Shown one piece after another: positions 35,900 to 46,200 of a DNA stretch of 64,000 nucleotides. The notes under the pieces were generated by a model. It made no database searches. It saw nothing but the letters and a program-made list of their open reading frames with translations, and was not told the DNA's origin. The first letter of the stretch is position 1. Every line of letters begins with the position of its first letter. This DNA comes from Trachythela sp. YZ-2020 (Eukaryota; Cnidaria; Anthozoa; Malacalcyonacea; Clavulariidae), in contig JADLSH010000170.1 in NCBI GenBank assembly GCA_016169945.1, positions 248,001 through 312,000 on the forward strand, read 5' to 3'. A program made the translations under genes and the position numbers.

Positions 35900-37100
35900 C
35901 AGAGAGCAAGCAGTTTTGTCGCGAAAGGCAACATGAAAAGTTAATATGACACTGACGGAATTTCACACCTCATGGGAAAACCTTCATAAAAGCAATGCCA
36001 ATTATAACTAAATGGCACTAAACGTTTGTGCAAAGCGTAGAATGTATTCACCTATTTTATTATATCTATTTTGTATTTCCCTGTACAAAATATCAGGCAT
36101 AACGTCTATTAAATGCCCAACAGTATCAGCAAATATAGCAACAAATTCCTAGTGGTGTTAATTATAGTATCAATTGGTATCTTAGTATATTAGACTTGTC
36201 TCTCTTTTCACACTGTAATATTAAATGGTTACTGAAAATTGCTATAGAGTTGAAGTAAGGCTGCGTATATTAATAGTCAGAGAGAATGAGTTACTCGCTT
36301 CATTCTTACAGTTGTATTTGTATGTGAGCATTTATTGCCTACTTCAAATGTTTACATTTATGGAAGCCCATAATTGTATCGTTTGGTAAGCCCAGAACTA
36401 AAGTCATAACTTGATCTCTGCTTTTTGGCTCTGCACGATTATTGCTAATACACACTACTGTAGTTAGCAGGCTGGACATGCTGTGTTTCTTATATTGTCA
36501 TTGTTGTAGTGTGCATATACCTCCAAACACAGATATTATTACAGATTTTTTGTTTAACAGCTTTTAGTTATACATGTTATAACTCATTGAATCAGTGAAC
36601 ATCAACATACATTTTACACAATCAAACCCGCATCAGCTATAGAACTCTTGGGAATTATTATTGAAGATGTGAGTTAAGAAAGGATTAAACTAAAAAAAAT
36701 AGTCTAATAAACAGATTAATAGCGAGAACGACAGGAGTATTTGTAGATTCCATTCAAGCATTTCCCGCAATATGAGTGATAAACTGTCTTACATTAGTAA
36801 ATTGTTTGCATAGTTTCGTTTCTTCAAGACAATGACAGGTAAGCAAAATTATGAAAATATTTCTATGCAAATATTTAAGTTTATAAATATGCGAAAACAA
36901 CTATACAATTCTATTGTGAGAGGCAGAAAATTCTAACTCGATTTAGGGCATTTTTTCTGTTATAAGCAAGACGACGCCATTTTGTTTTAAACAACAACCC
37001 CGCTGGATAAATTGGAGCCCGCGCTTCCGGGAGCAAATTGCATAGCAACCGACCATCGTGGAGTTGCATAGAATGGTTAGACACACTAAGAAGCTGTCAA
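35900..37100. other. No recognisable gene
   Basis: AT-rich spacer upstream of the ATPase gene; only its last 50 bp carry a promoter-like signal. Confidence 0.45.
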
Positions 37101-37105
37101 AATGG

Positions 37106-37114
37106 TATAAATAG
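37106..37114 (+). promoter_or_regulatory. TATA box of the ATPase gene
   Basis: TATAAATAG lies 42 bp before the ATG at 37148 with a short leader between, a good position for a core promoter of the rightward structural gene block. Confidence 0.55.
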
Positions 37115-37147
37115 GTTCGTACAAAACATTTTCATTTCATTCTCACG

Positions 37148-37789
37148 ATGTATAGCATACAGTTAACACACCCTTTTGGCCTCCTTGTGTCCGGGTGGTA
37201 CAAAGTCAGGCAAAACAACATTTGTTAAAAATCATTTGGCTTATGTTGACATAATGATTAATAAATCTCCAGAAAACATTGTGTATTACTACACTGAATA
37301 TCAAGATATGTTTGGGGAAATACAAACTTTAGTACCAAACATAAAGTTTATACAGAATTTGCCTGATAATATGTTGGACACTATTAATCCAGAAACACGT
37401 AATTTATATATTATTGATCATTTTATGGGTGAGAGAGATGCCCTTATCGCCAAGTTATTCATGAAGAAATCTCACCATGGCAATCTCAGTGTTATATACA
37501 TTGTACAAAACTTGTTTCACCAGAGCAAAGATCATCGTACGATTTCAGTAAATGCAAGTTATTTATGTTTGACAAAGAATGTTCGTGAGGCAAGTCAAAT
37601 AGTTAATCTTGCCAAACAATTATTATCCTAACAGCACAAAATTTTTCCAGCAAGCTTATCAATTGGCTACAAAAGAACCATATTCCTATTTATTTGTGGA
37701 TCTAACACCGATATGTCTAGACGAAATCCGAGTTAGATCCAGGATATTTCCAACTGATAAACATTACGTCTATCAACCCAGAGTATAAA
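37148..37789 (+). pseudogene. FtsK/A32-type packaging ATPase (Polinton)
   Basis: Starts at ATG 37148. The P-loop GGTKSGKTTF (about 37187) is the Walker A motif, and LYIIDHFMGE (about 37408) is the Walker B region with His where a second acidic residue is usual. NLSVIYIVQNLFHQSKDHRT and NASYLCLTKNVREASQI follow, both typical of Polinton genome-packaging ATPases. Two one-base insertions break the frame, one just before the P-loop (about 37190) and one at about 37625. After the second, the C-terminus is readable in another frame to a stop at about 37789. It would pump element DNA into capsids. It is followed at 35 bp by two further plus-strand element genes. Confidence 0.85.
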
Positions 37790-37823
37790 TAAACCAGTCA
37801 CTACGTATAATAATCATTTGACA

Positions 37824-38143
37824 ATGTCTGCTTGTATGAAGAGGAACTCCGAACTTCTTAAAGTATTGGCCAAGAGTAAACCAAAACTAAGAAAAGCCAT
37901 TTTCAAAGTGGCTGAAGACAATTTTCTGGAAGCAATCAGATAGTGTCTGTTGAATGTTTGGTTTGAAACCGTCAAACTGAAACCAAAATCAGCTAAAAAA
38001 CTCGCGCCACATTCCAAACATATAAAGTTTGCAGCTGATCGGCGGAATTCTGTTATAAAAAGAACACGTCTTGTCCAAAAAGGAGAAGGGTTTTTACCAT
38101 TTCTACTTTCCTCAGTCTTGGAGCAATTGGCTAACTTTGTATA
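37824..38143 (+). pseudogene. Small basic/hydrophobic Polinton protein
   Basis: ATG at 37824; about 105 codons with an in-frame TAG at about 37941. The N-terminal half is Lys-rich and helical (LLKVLAKSKPKLRKAIF). The C-terminal part has a basic stretch ending in KKRTRLV-like residues, then a hydrophobic end (FLPFLLSSVLEQLANFV). I recognise this layout from Polinton-type elements, where it lies between ATPase and capsid-related genes; its role is not established. Its TAA overlaps the next start in TAATG (38141-38145). Confidence 0.6.
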
Positions 38144-38845
38144 ATGGAGTATGTTAAAAGATTAGTCCTCGTCCCAGAACATATGGCTGAACAACGGAAG
38201 AGACCTCTAATGGCACCTTTGATTGCTCAAGTCAACAAAATAGACTCGGATATGCAAGACACCATTAAACGCCAAGACATACCGATCGATGAAAAGGCAA
38301 AATTATACGATCAACATTTACAACGTTATTTAACGTTTTATGATAAACAAATGGATAAACCTGTCTGAGTGAATGTTGTGCAACCTACAAAGACAGATGA
38401 GCCCAGAGAACAACTGGATGAACAAATCGAATCTTCAGACGAAATCGAAACGGACATTTTGGATAGCGTGCCAGCAACCATGAAGTCATGTGCTCGCCAA
38501 CTGATTAAAAAACTTAGGGCAAATAAAGATATCGTTGGGTGGAATGAACAAGGACAGTTGTTGTTCAAAGGGAGATCTGTTTCAGGAACAAATATAGTGG
38601 ATTTGGTCAACGATTCTCTAAGGCAAAGGAAGAATTTCAATCCAGCAGGTTGGGAGTTATTTTCAAAAGCCCTAGGACATTTAAATGTACCCGAAGGGAT
38701 TGTGAGAAATGAAAATCGCCTCCAACTTGTTCGCGAGTATAAAACCAAGGGAATCCCTGAAGACCTCCCCTATAACCCGAGTGCAGCAAGAAAAGAGGAA
38801 AAACGTAGAGACATTATTAGTACTCCATGTAAATGGTTAAAATAA
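38144..38845 (+). pseudogene. Polinton conserved protein of unknown role
   Basis: Starts MEYVKRLVLVPEHM at 38144, overlapping the stop of the upstream gene. An in-frame TGA at 38366-38368 splits it. The second half continues in the same frame to 38845 with an acidic linker (EQIESSDEIETD), a globular part (WNEQGQLLFKGRSVSGTNIV) and a basic C-terminus. The family recurs in cnidarian Polinton-type elements next to the ATPase and hydrophobic protein genes. Function unknown; a scaffold or core role is only a guess. It converges with the protease gene, 55 bp apart. Confidence 0.6.
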
Positions 38846-38900
38846 TTTATTTCTTGTAAAGTTTTACAATAAATGTATTTTTAAACTAACATTACGTGTT

Positions 38901-39365
38901 CTATTCTATAAAGTACCACTTATCTATAAAGTCACGCACTAACATATCGTTCCAATGTTTGTTGTCCATAAACATATTCACAATAGTTAACATTGGAATA
39001 CGTCTACACCGATGTAAAGCAAAAAATAATGTAGATTGTCCACACACGTCCGATGAAGGGGCTTGTAAAACTTTTGCTTCCCAATTAAAGGTACTACATT
39101 GCTTGTCCAAAAATTGAATAAAGTTCTGACTGTAAAATCCAGGCGCTTAGCCATAAGAATCCCAAAATTCCCCTTTTTCATTTGCTGTAAGATATATCGC
39201 AACCCAATGAGTTCCTGGTTTATTACTTGGATCCGTGTTGAGTATAAATCCTCTAGGTCTCTTTTGTATTTCACGAGGTAAACCATCAGAAGACAAAACG
39301 TTTGTAAACACATTTTTTGCAAACGGGTCACTCTTGAGAATGTTTAAAATCTGTAGTGAGTCCAT
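38901..39365 (-). pseudogene. Adenain-type cysteine protease (Polinton PRO)
   Basis: Minus strand from ATG 39365 to the stop before 38901, one frame interrupted only by TAA at 39149-39147. Catalytic residues of the Ulp1/adenain fold are all present: His in KPGTHWVAIYL (residue 53), Asp in EFWDSYG, and Cys in SSDVCGQSTLFFALHRC. Such proteases mature capsid proteins in adenoviruses and are a hallmark Polinton gene. It lies 3 bp downstream of the major capsid-like gene on the same strand. Confidence 0.85.
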
Positions 39366-39367
39366 GT

Positions 39368-40660
39368 TCAGTTGCTAAAATCACACAGCACGTTCCGATT
39401 CCCATCAATCTCGATAAGACTTTGAAATTCACCAAGCACCACTATATTTATAGCTGTCTCCAACGGGGTTCCAAACTGACACTGGATCGAGACGTTTCCA
39501 TTTCTTACTGGTTGTATATGATCACCAAGGCAAAGGTCTGGAGTGAGATAAACCACAAACAGCGTGTAACCATTTGCATATTCTTCACAAGTAATACCGT
39601 TGCCTTGATTTTCAAACATTTTATGTGTACCAGTATACAGGGTTTGGAAAGCTGATATTGCTTGCTGCTCCAAACTTCAGCTGTAAGGGCTTTCCAGGAA
39701 GGTTCTCTGTGTTAACAGTCAGACCCATGATAGTGATATCATAGTTTTTAAAATTAAATGGATTTTTGGTGTAGGTGCCATTGAATGCATCGGCGTCGAC
39801 CATTTCAGTAGTTGGCCTTGAAATATATTGGGTTGGTTTCCAGACATATTTCCTCGAGGCACAGACACAACTTTACAGGCGATACGGTTGATAGGATATT
39901 TAGCTGTCATTTGTTGTAAGGTTTCGGAATGACTCATTATGACACTAGGTGATACGTTCACTCATCGCACACAAAAGACACATTTTTCAATAACCACTTT
40001 GAAGGCTGGATTTTCAGCAGATGAAACCAGACAAAATGGATTTTGTGATCTGACCAACTTAATTTTGATTGGTACTGCACCAAGAATATAACGCTCTTGC
40101 GCAAACAGATCAGAATGAATTCTTCCCTCAATGGCAATGGATTTGCTTTGACGTATATGAGCATGGCACTCTTTCAATCCGGTGTTGACATTCCCAGCCT
40201 GTGCAAGGGGGTTTACACTTGTCAAAAGGGAATCTTGCACATCTAAACTAAAGTTCAGAACAGTTTCGATATAGGCTTTGTAGGGATGGGCTGTGCTCGC
40301 AGGTGTGACGAGTTTATTATTCAGGAATACTTCTACTTGTTAAAATAGTGCATGCATGCATGCATGCAGAGATTCACAGGGCCAACCTGATCGTCAACAC
40401 CTAGATTTGCTCCATCTGCAGCTGTAATCTTTGCTTTAACGTGTAGGTAACTACTCGCAAGATCTGTGTAAACTCTGGAATTTGCAGCGCATAGAAATTA
40501 AATTGTATCCGAGGATGTTATACTTGGAATTGGGTCAATGTCTTCCCAAAAACCCTTTTCCATTTCAACTTGAGTAGGCAGTGTACTAAACAAATCCAGT
40601 TCAGACTTTACACACACACGATTCTTTATGTATAGTTTCAAAGGGATAAGCCATGCCAAT
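39368..40660 (-). pseudogene. Major capsid-like protein (Polinton)
   Basis: Minus-strand gene of about 420 codons broken in several places. In order: FSTLPTQVEMEKGFWEDIDP (about 40590), SSYLHVKAKITAADGANLGV (about 40450), EVFLNNKLVTPASTAHPYKA (about 40310). Then GRIHSDLFAQERYILGAVP (about 40110), VDADAFNGTYTKNPFNF (about 39800), and GYTLFVVYLTPDLCLGD and GEFQSLIEIDGNRNV near the end (39600-39380). This matches the capsid-like protein encoded before PRO in cnidarian Polinton-type elements (often annotated F54H12.2-like). A TAA lies at about 40500, a (TGCA)n tract interrupts at 40350-40369, and at least two frame changes follow. It is not functional as read. Confidence 0.75.
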
Positions 40661-41051
40661 TAGAATTATAGTTATCAATGTTGTGAGATGTTCTCCGCTT
40701 CTTGGCTTGAGGATGAATGGTAGTTTTAGCTGGTGCACGTCTTTTTATAGGTCTCTTATGCCCACGACCTGTCATCGCCTTCTTCACTACCTTGTTAGCG
40801 ACATCACTGATGGCTTGTTTTCCACAAGCTTTTACCGATTCCGAAACATTTTTCCCATTGAGTACATCTTGACCAACTTCGTTGCTGCTTGTAACGCTCT
40901 TTTTACCAACTGTTTTAGCACCTTGTTTGAATAAAGGTATTGCAAATCTAGCAAGGCTTCTGAAAATTCCACCGATTCCATATCCCCTCTGTTTTCTTGC
41001 CCCTCGAAATCCTTGAATACTACCACCACTATGGTGGCCGAGAACTGCCAT
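40638..41051 (-). CDS. Small basic Polinton protein, start rebuilt by transposon end
   Basis: A 137-codon intact frame. A Gly/Arg-rich N-terminus (GYGIGGIFRSLARFAIPLFK) is followed by an amphipathic region and a very basic tail (RGHKRPIKRRAPAKTTIH), resembling the adenovirus-core-like small proteins of Polintons; it would bind DNA inside the capsid. The first codons (MAVLGHH) are encoded by the terminal repeat of the IS3EU-like element inserted here. On the far side of that element the same frame is open back to an ATG at 44787-44785, which was probably the original start. The 3' end overlaps the major capsid gene region. Confidence 0.65.
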   Translation of the reverse strand: MAVLGHHSGGSIQGFRGARKQRGYGIGGIFRSLARFAIPLFKQGAKTVGKKSVTSSNEVGQDVLNGKNVSESVKACGKQAISDVANKVVKKAMTGRGHKRPIKRRAPAKTTIHPQAKKRRTSHNIDNYNSNWHGLSL

Positions 41052-41272
41052 AGCAAAATTTTTATATTTTCAAAAATAAAATAATTTAAAATTAAAGTGC
41101 AGACAAAATAGAAAGAGAAATCAAATCAAAATTAAAATAAAACAAAATCAAAACAAAAATGATTTCAAAATAAAATGAAATGAAATGACCTATGGCCGAG
41201 AACCGCCATAGCCCGCAATACTTGGCGGTCTAATTGTATACAGTTGATCATACTTCATATAAGCTTGGCCAC
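41030..41272 (+). repeat. Terminal inverted repeat, left (IS3EU-like 1)
   Basis: Matches the complement of 44467-44720 over its length with small indels in the A-rich middle. ATATAAG at 41257-41263 lies 24 bp before the integrase ATG, so the arm probably also serves as promoter. Confidence 0.9.
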
Positions 41273-41286
41273 GATCGAAAATCAAA

Positions 41287-42990
41287 ATGGCGCGTATAAG
41301 AAATTATAGTTGGCAAGATGATTTGCAGCTGAAGGAGGCTTTACAACATTATATAAAGAGCAGTTTAAACTGTACAGAAATTCTCGACTTTATCCAAAGA
41401 GACTTCAGCCAGTACGCATGGAGTTCAAGGACATTAGATTGGCGATTACAGCACTTTGAAATACGTTGTACCAATAGGAATATTTCAGTTGATCAAGTTT
41501 GAGAAGCAGTTCGAGTTTGAGAAGCAAGTCTGGTAAACTGCTGTTACCGAAGCTATGCATCAGAAGATTAGAGAGGTCCATGATCTTGCTGTACCAAGTG
41601 GGATTTGGTGCATGATGTTATGTTGAAACCCCAAAAAAAGAATTAATGCAGAGCTCTCAGGCTTTAAACGAAAAATTTAAAGGGAAAAAGAATAACTGAC
41701 CACAAACTTTGTACATTCTTCTGATGGCGGCTAACTTTTGATGGCACTTATTTTTCTTATATTGCAATATATGACATGCAGCCGGGATGTCTTGACTGTG
41801 TACTTGGGAAAGGAGCAATAGTGACCCAAACCTAATTGGTCGTTTTTATCTCCATAGCAAAATGTGCCATCTCACAACTAGGCAGGGGCAGCCAATGCAA
41901 CTGTCCCCGGTTGGGTAGGGGTATTGTAAGTGGTACTTACAATATACCATCCAAAAATGTATCCAAGAGTGTTTCAATTTATTTATTCTGAGAGGGCTTT
42001 GGCAGACCCTTTGTGCATATCACATGTTTGGATATTGTGGTAACAAAATTTGCATAGGGAAGAAAATTTGGGCTATTTATTCATTGTAATGAAAAAATCA
42101 CATACCCATGCAGTGGCAAACCATCAAACATAACATTCAATAATTCTGCTTTGATGCATTACAGATGGAACGGTGGTGGAAAGAATTACATGAAAGGCTA
42201 GAGAAATATTATAAACAACCACTGTTGTGGCTTAAAGATCAAGGACATGATCCTCAAAATGAAACGCACAGGTAGATACTGTAACAACCATTGTATATAT
42301 GTTATGTTTGCATGAAAGACATAAAATTTAAACATTCTGTATGCTCATGCAAGACCAATATCCATAAACAGTAATATGTAAATTTTGTAGGTGTCTATTG
42401 GCTTACATATTGATTACCTTTGATTCAGAAAGAAATTGACAGTTTTGTTCTTCTATGGAACAGTCACAGGATAAGGAAACAGAGGGATATGGTGTTGCCA
42501 GATGGCATTCCAAACCACATATATGATTTCCCAGAAAATTATGACCTTAGATAACGTGGTATGTATACAAGCAACTCTTTTTTGACAAGTTTTACCTGCT
42601 CATGCATATGTCTAGCAATTAACAATTTTTCTTTCTTGCAAAAGCTATTCATGCTTTTGAAGAAGAATTATTTGTTTACGTGTACTGCTAACATGGGAAA
42701 ACTTGAAAAGTGAATAAGAAATAGTTCTATTGTTGGAAAGGCAAACTTCTCTAGTAAAACCTGCGGACTGTTATGCCTATGCTTTTGATTAGGCACCAAT
42801 GATAAAAAAGCCACATATGGTTTCTTGTGTTCATACTTTGTAGGCTGGAAAATTAGTGATGAACAGCTCAGAGAAGTTGCAGAACTGTCAGGAGTATTAC
42901 AAGTACATGATGACTATCTGGATTAAGTTTTTAGGACACAATGTGAAAGATTGCTACCTGACACATCAAATTTAGAGCCAGCAGATTGTG
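41287..42990 (+). pseudogene. IS3EU-like integrase (transposase), core deleted
   Basis: ATG at 41287 opens a helix-turn-helix-like N-terminal exon (CTEILDFIQRDFSQYAWSSR). Fragments of the rest follow in order: MHQKIREVHDLAVP (about 41555), SNSDPNLIGRFYLH (about 41828), then an exon from 42170 with ERWWKELHERLEKYYKQPLL that carries the probable catalytic Glu (ERWW). Next are HRIRKQRDMVLPDGIPNHIY (about 42465-42530) and an exon near 42843 (SDEQLREVAELSGVLQVHDD). The segment that should hold the second Asp between 41850 and 42170 is missing, and stops and frame changes occur. So this copy could not mobilise itself. Confidence 0.65.
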
Positions 42991-43412
42991 GAACTGCATT
43001 TCTCTTCCTTTGTGAACATATATGAGTCAACGATGGATCATTATTTCAGTTCTACAGTTCTTATGACGGTGAAGAAATTACTGCTATCACATAAAATATA
43101 TAAATTATTGTATAAATTATATATATATGTAAAGTATATCATATTCTTCGTATACACAAAATACATTACTCTTAATGAGCTAAGTGACTTATTGGGTAAA
43201 TGAGTTCTTCTAACTCTTTGGAGCAACTGAACAATAACACAATAAAATGTCATATACTTTCGACCATTATGTTCTTTCCATGCTAACAAATTCTTTCCAA
43301 CTAAGTATCAAATTTGGTTGCATTCATAACTAAACCAATATAAAACTCTAACTCTTTGGAGTAATATTAATCGAACAATAAGAGTCGCATAGTTTTGACC
43401 ACTACATTTCTC

Positions 43413-44443
43413 CTATGCTATCGAATTCAGTCCAACTAACTGGCAAAATTTGTTGCACTTATGGTTCTGAACAAATGTTTTGATTGCGTCGGCACTAAGA
43501 TTTCCAGCGCAAAACATAAAATCATTTTCCTCGCCAACAAGCTTTTCTGAGGCTACTTCTGGATCAAACAGCATATGACTGCTCCCTTGCTGATCAAGGA
43601 CCATTAACTGATGATTGGACTTCTCATATGAAAAGTGGACCAAGCACTCAGCTTTTTGGCCAAGCAAATGGCCACTGGAAACACATAGTTCTCCAGTGTT
43701 ATTTACATACTTAACAAATTTGCCCTTGATGTACAGCTCAATTGTTACACATTCACCTGTACCTTGTATCTTACCAAAGTAGACCATTTGAAACTGCATG
43801 ACAGGACCAAACTTCTCACCAATATTCATCTGCTTCACAGGTTTTGATAGCTGATCAGCAAAATTTTTGGAAAGATGGTGCATCTGAACTACTTTCTTAG
43901 TTTGCTCTTCCATGGATTGGCCGAGATCATTTGTTACCTCATTGACAACTTTTTCTAAGTATCTCTTTACGACCCAATCTTTGCCTTGAAAACCAGCAGT
44001 GTTGCTGCTAGCTTTGTACGCTTTACGGAAACCACCTTGAACAACGAATATTTATAATATTCACGAAAAGCTATTGTTTCTCAGAAGGTTCCTGAGAAAC
44101 AAAATACTAAAACTATAGTGTCATACAGGATTTAAATACATTTATACTGTACCTTCTCCAAGTACAGAATTTTCAACAGTAAATTCCACTGTTTGTGGGA
44201 GTACAGACCAGGACAAACTGCTAAAATCAAAGCTGAACACGTCAATGATCATTGTCAATGACCGGCTGTATTTCTGGGCTTTGCCTGATACTTCAGAACT
44301 CAGTCTGAACTATTATTTCCCTGTACAATCAGATCTCCTGCACTCAAACCCTTATTGTTTACGGCTGGTTGTGCTTTTTTATATCGCTTGTCTTTCATTT
44401 TCTCTCTAAAAACGTCCCACTTGTCTTTTTTCTTCGCCGCCAT
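43413..44443 (-). CDS. Alpha-kinase (eEF2K/MHCK type) cargo gene
   Basis: Minus strand. ATG at 44443 (MAAKKKDKW) starts a basic first exon. A coding stretch ending at donor 44153 (SVLPQTVEFTVENSVLGEG) is joined across a 117-bp intron to a catalytic exon 44035-43413, which is fully open. Alpha-kinase features: Gly-rich GEGGFRKAYKA across the junction, the Lys in KDWVVKRYL, YIKGKFVKYVNN, then LVHFSYEKSNHQLMVLDQQG with the catalytic Asp in DQQG. DPEVAS, CAGNLSADAI and the zinc module HKCNKFCQLVGL follow. Alpha-kinases phosphorylate helical substrates. The exon 1 to exon 2 junction at about 44300 is unresolved (a frame change or short intron). It lies wholly inside the transposon and starts 24 bp inside its right arm. 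Confidence 0.8.
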
Positions 44444-44466
44444 ATTTAAATTAACAAAGTTGAATT

Positions 44467-44720
44467 GTGGCCAAGCTTATATGAAGTACGATCAACTGCA
44501 TACAATTAGACCGCCAAGTATTGCGGGCTATGGCGGTTCTCGGCCACAGGTGATTTCATTTTCATTTGATTTTCATTTTCTTTTGAAATCATTTTTGTTT
44601 TGATTTTATTTTAATTTTGATTTCATTTCTCTTTTGTCTGCACTTTCATTTTAAATTATTTTATTTTTGAAAATATAAAAATATGTATAAATTTTGCTAT
44701 GGCAGTTCTCGGCCACCATA
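44467..44720 (-). repeat. Terminal inverted repeat, right (IS3EU-like 1)
   Basis: Complement of the left arm. On the minus strand the same ATATAAG (44482-44476) stands 33 bp before the kinase ATG at 44443. Confidence 0.9.
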
Positions 44721-44789
44721 CACCACGCTGATTTCTTGTGTAATGTTCAGTTAGTAGCTTTACGTCAGGGATAAGTATACCTTTCATCT

Positions 44790-46200
44790 TTAAATAAAAT
44801 ATTGAGATCTCTTCTGTCTAAAGTGAAGTGACGCTATTGACTTCCCAAAAGCAAATGAGACGTTTTCGTCTTCGTGTTGTTCTTTATATTCACTTCAATG
44901 ATCTCAAAAGAATTCACTTTGACAGGAACGTATTGCAAATTACATTCTCGCCATATTGACAATTCTTAATAGAGGCACTTTGACATCGCCTACAAACTGA
45001 GCATCGACGATATCACTGTACACATACATGGAAGAAAATCCACCGTTGATATCTGCCACATGTGGACTTGATGTCTTCTTTCGAATGGCAGTGTCTTGGT
45101 CAAACGCCAAGACCATTGCTATGTCACCAGTAAACCACTCCATTGCACCGTGCTTCACATCTACCGCTACTTGCGTGTACTGCGACTCTAGCTGAATTTT
45201 ATTTTCGCCTGCGCTTCTTTCGACATGCTGACATTTAGTGCTTTAGTCAATTGATCAATCATCGAATAGTGTACATCTTTAACTCTTTCTGGTCGGTCGC
45301 ATTTTAATTATGTCGTCGCAAGTTGTCGCAAGAGCACTTTGAGTACGATCTCCTTTGCAAAATATTTATCTTTATTTGGTAAAACTTAAGGCGATATGGC
45401 GAATAGAAATATTTATTTTTAATGTTTTTTTTATTTATCGGCTATTTTCCAGCATGTACGCGCTTGCCGTAGTTTGACTATATATGGTTTGCCCACGCAC
45501 TTCAGTTCCGACAAAAATATCTTATATAGGGTATTTTACCCTGGGGAATTCATTCCAGCAACTTAAAAAACCATAGCAACAGTCTTTGTTTATCTTTGGG
45601 CCTTTTCCGGTTGTTTTTGTCTGAAATTCCGTTTTGACCCGTATGCTACATTTCAAACTTCGCCGTAACTTTGTCAATTTTTATTGTTGTTCTTTGAAAG
45701 TTGGTCAGTATGTACTGTTTTTCAAGCGCTATAAAACGGTGTATTAGCGAAGATCACACAGTTTTTAAAACAGAAGTTATAATCGACCAAAGGTACTGAA
45801 TATATAATTAGTTTACGATATAATAAATATCAGATTACAAAGGTGTTAAAACTCACAGAGATCTGTAAACCAATGTGTTTAGCGATTTGATTAGAACAGG
45901 TGTGTTTGCTGAATCGATTGGTGGTATTTTCGTCCGTTTTGGGTGAGGGGCACCAAAGATACAAGCGCTCAAAGTCATCAACCTTTGGAGGGTTGATATT
46001 CGACGGTGCCGTTTAGAAAGAGTTAAGGATGCTAGTTTGATAAGGGTCAGCATCAATTTTATACATAAACATTTGTTGTACTCCATTCCGTACCGTAGTC
46101 CCCGTATGTGGATAATGGAGTCCGGCCAAAGCAACTTCCCATTGTCCAGGTAAAGTGATTGTTTCGGCTAATTTCACTCTAATGTTCACATCTTTTACAT
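44790..46200 (-). pseudogene. Minor capsid-like (penton-like) Polinton gene, split by MITE
   Basis: The N-terminal piece at about 46195-46029 includes PGQWEVALAGLHYPHTG. The gene is then interrupted by a TTAA-flanked MITE (45279-46028). It resumes at about 45275 with MIDQLTKALNVSMSKEA, then VADINGGFSSMYVYSDIVDA and FVGDVKVPLLRIVN (45060-44950), and ends with LQYVPVKVNSFEIIEVNIKN (about 44930-44870). This is the second structural protein of cnidarian Polinton-type elements; a penton or minor capsid role is by position. Several frame changes exist. At its start the reading passes directly out of the truncated integrase tail, pointing to a deletion. Confidence 0.65.
45279..46028. mobile_element. 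TTAA-flanked MITE, copy A
   Basis: TTAA-CTCTTTCT at the left (45279) and AGAAAGAG-TTAA at the right (ending 46028). It is about 75-80% of the length of copy B (48247-49168) and aligns to it in inverted orientation, sharing for example GGTCGGTCGCATTTTAATTA and TCGACGGTGCCG ends. TTAA target duplication is used by piggyBac and Kolobok elements; the 8-bp end does not decide between them. It has no coding capacity and is inserted in the minor capsid gene. Confidence 0.85.

Larger units (their letters stand above)
41030..44720. mobile_element. IS3EU-like DNA transposon with alpha-kinase cargo
   Basis: Inverted ends of about 245-255 bp (41030-41272 and 44467-44720) begin TATGGTGGCCGAGAACTGCC. The element is flanked by CACCAC on both sides (41024-41029, 44721-44726). 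Inside each arm the end motif recurs as GGCCGAGAACCGCCATAGC, likely a second transposase-binding site. TAY ends plus a 6-bp target duplication fit the IS3EU superfamily as I know it. Two genes start just inside the arms and converge: an integrase-like gene (plus) and an alpha-kinase (minus). It is inserted between the minor capsid gene and the small basic gene of the composite element. The CACCAC duplication lies in a CCA-rich stretch, so it is supportive, not proof. Confidence 0.8.
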
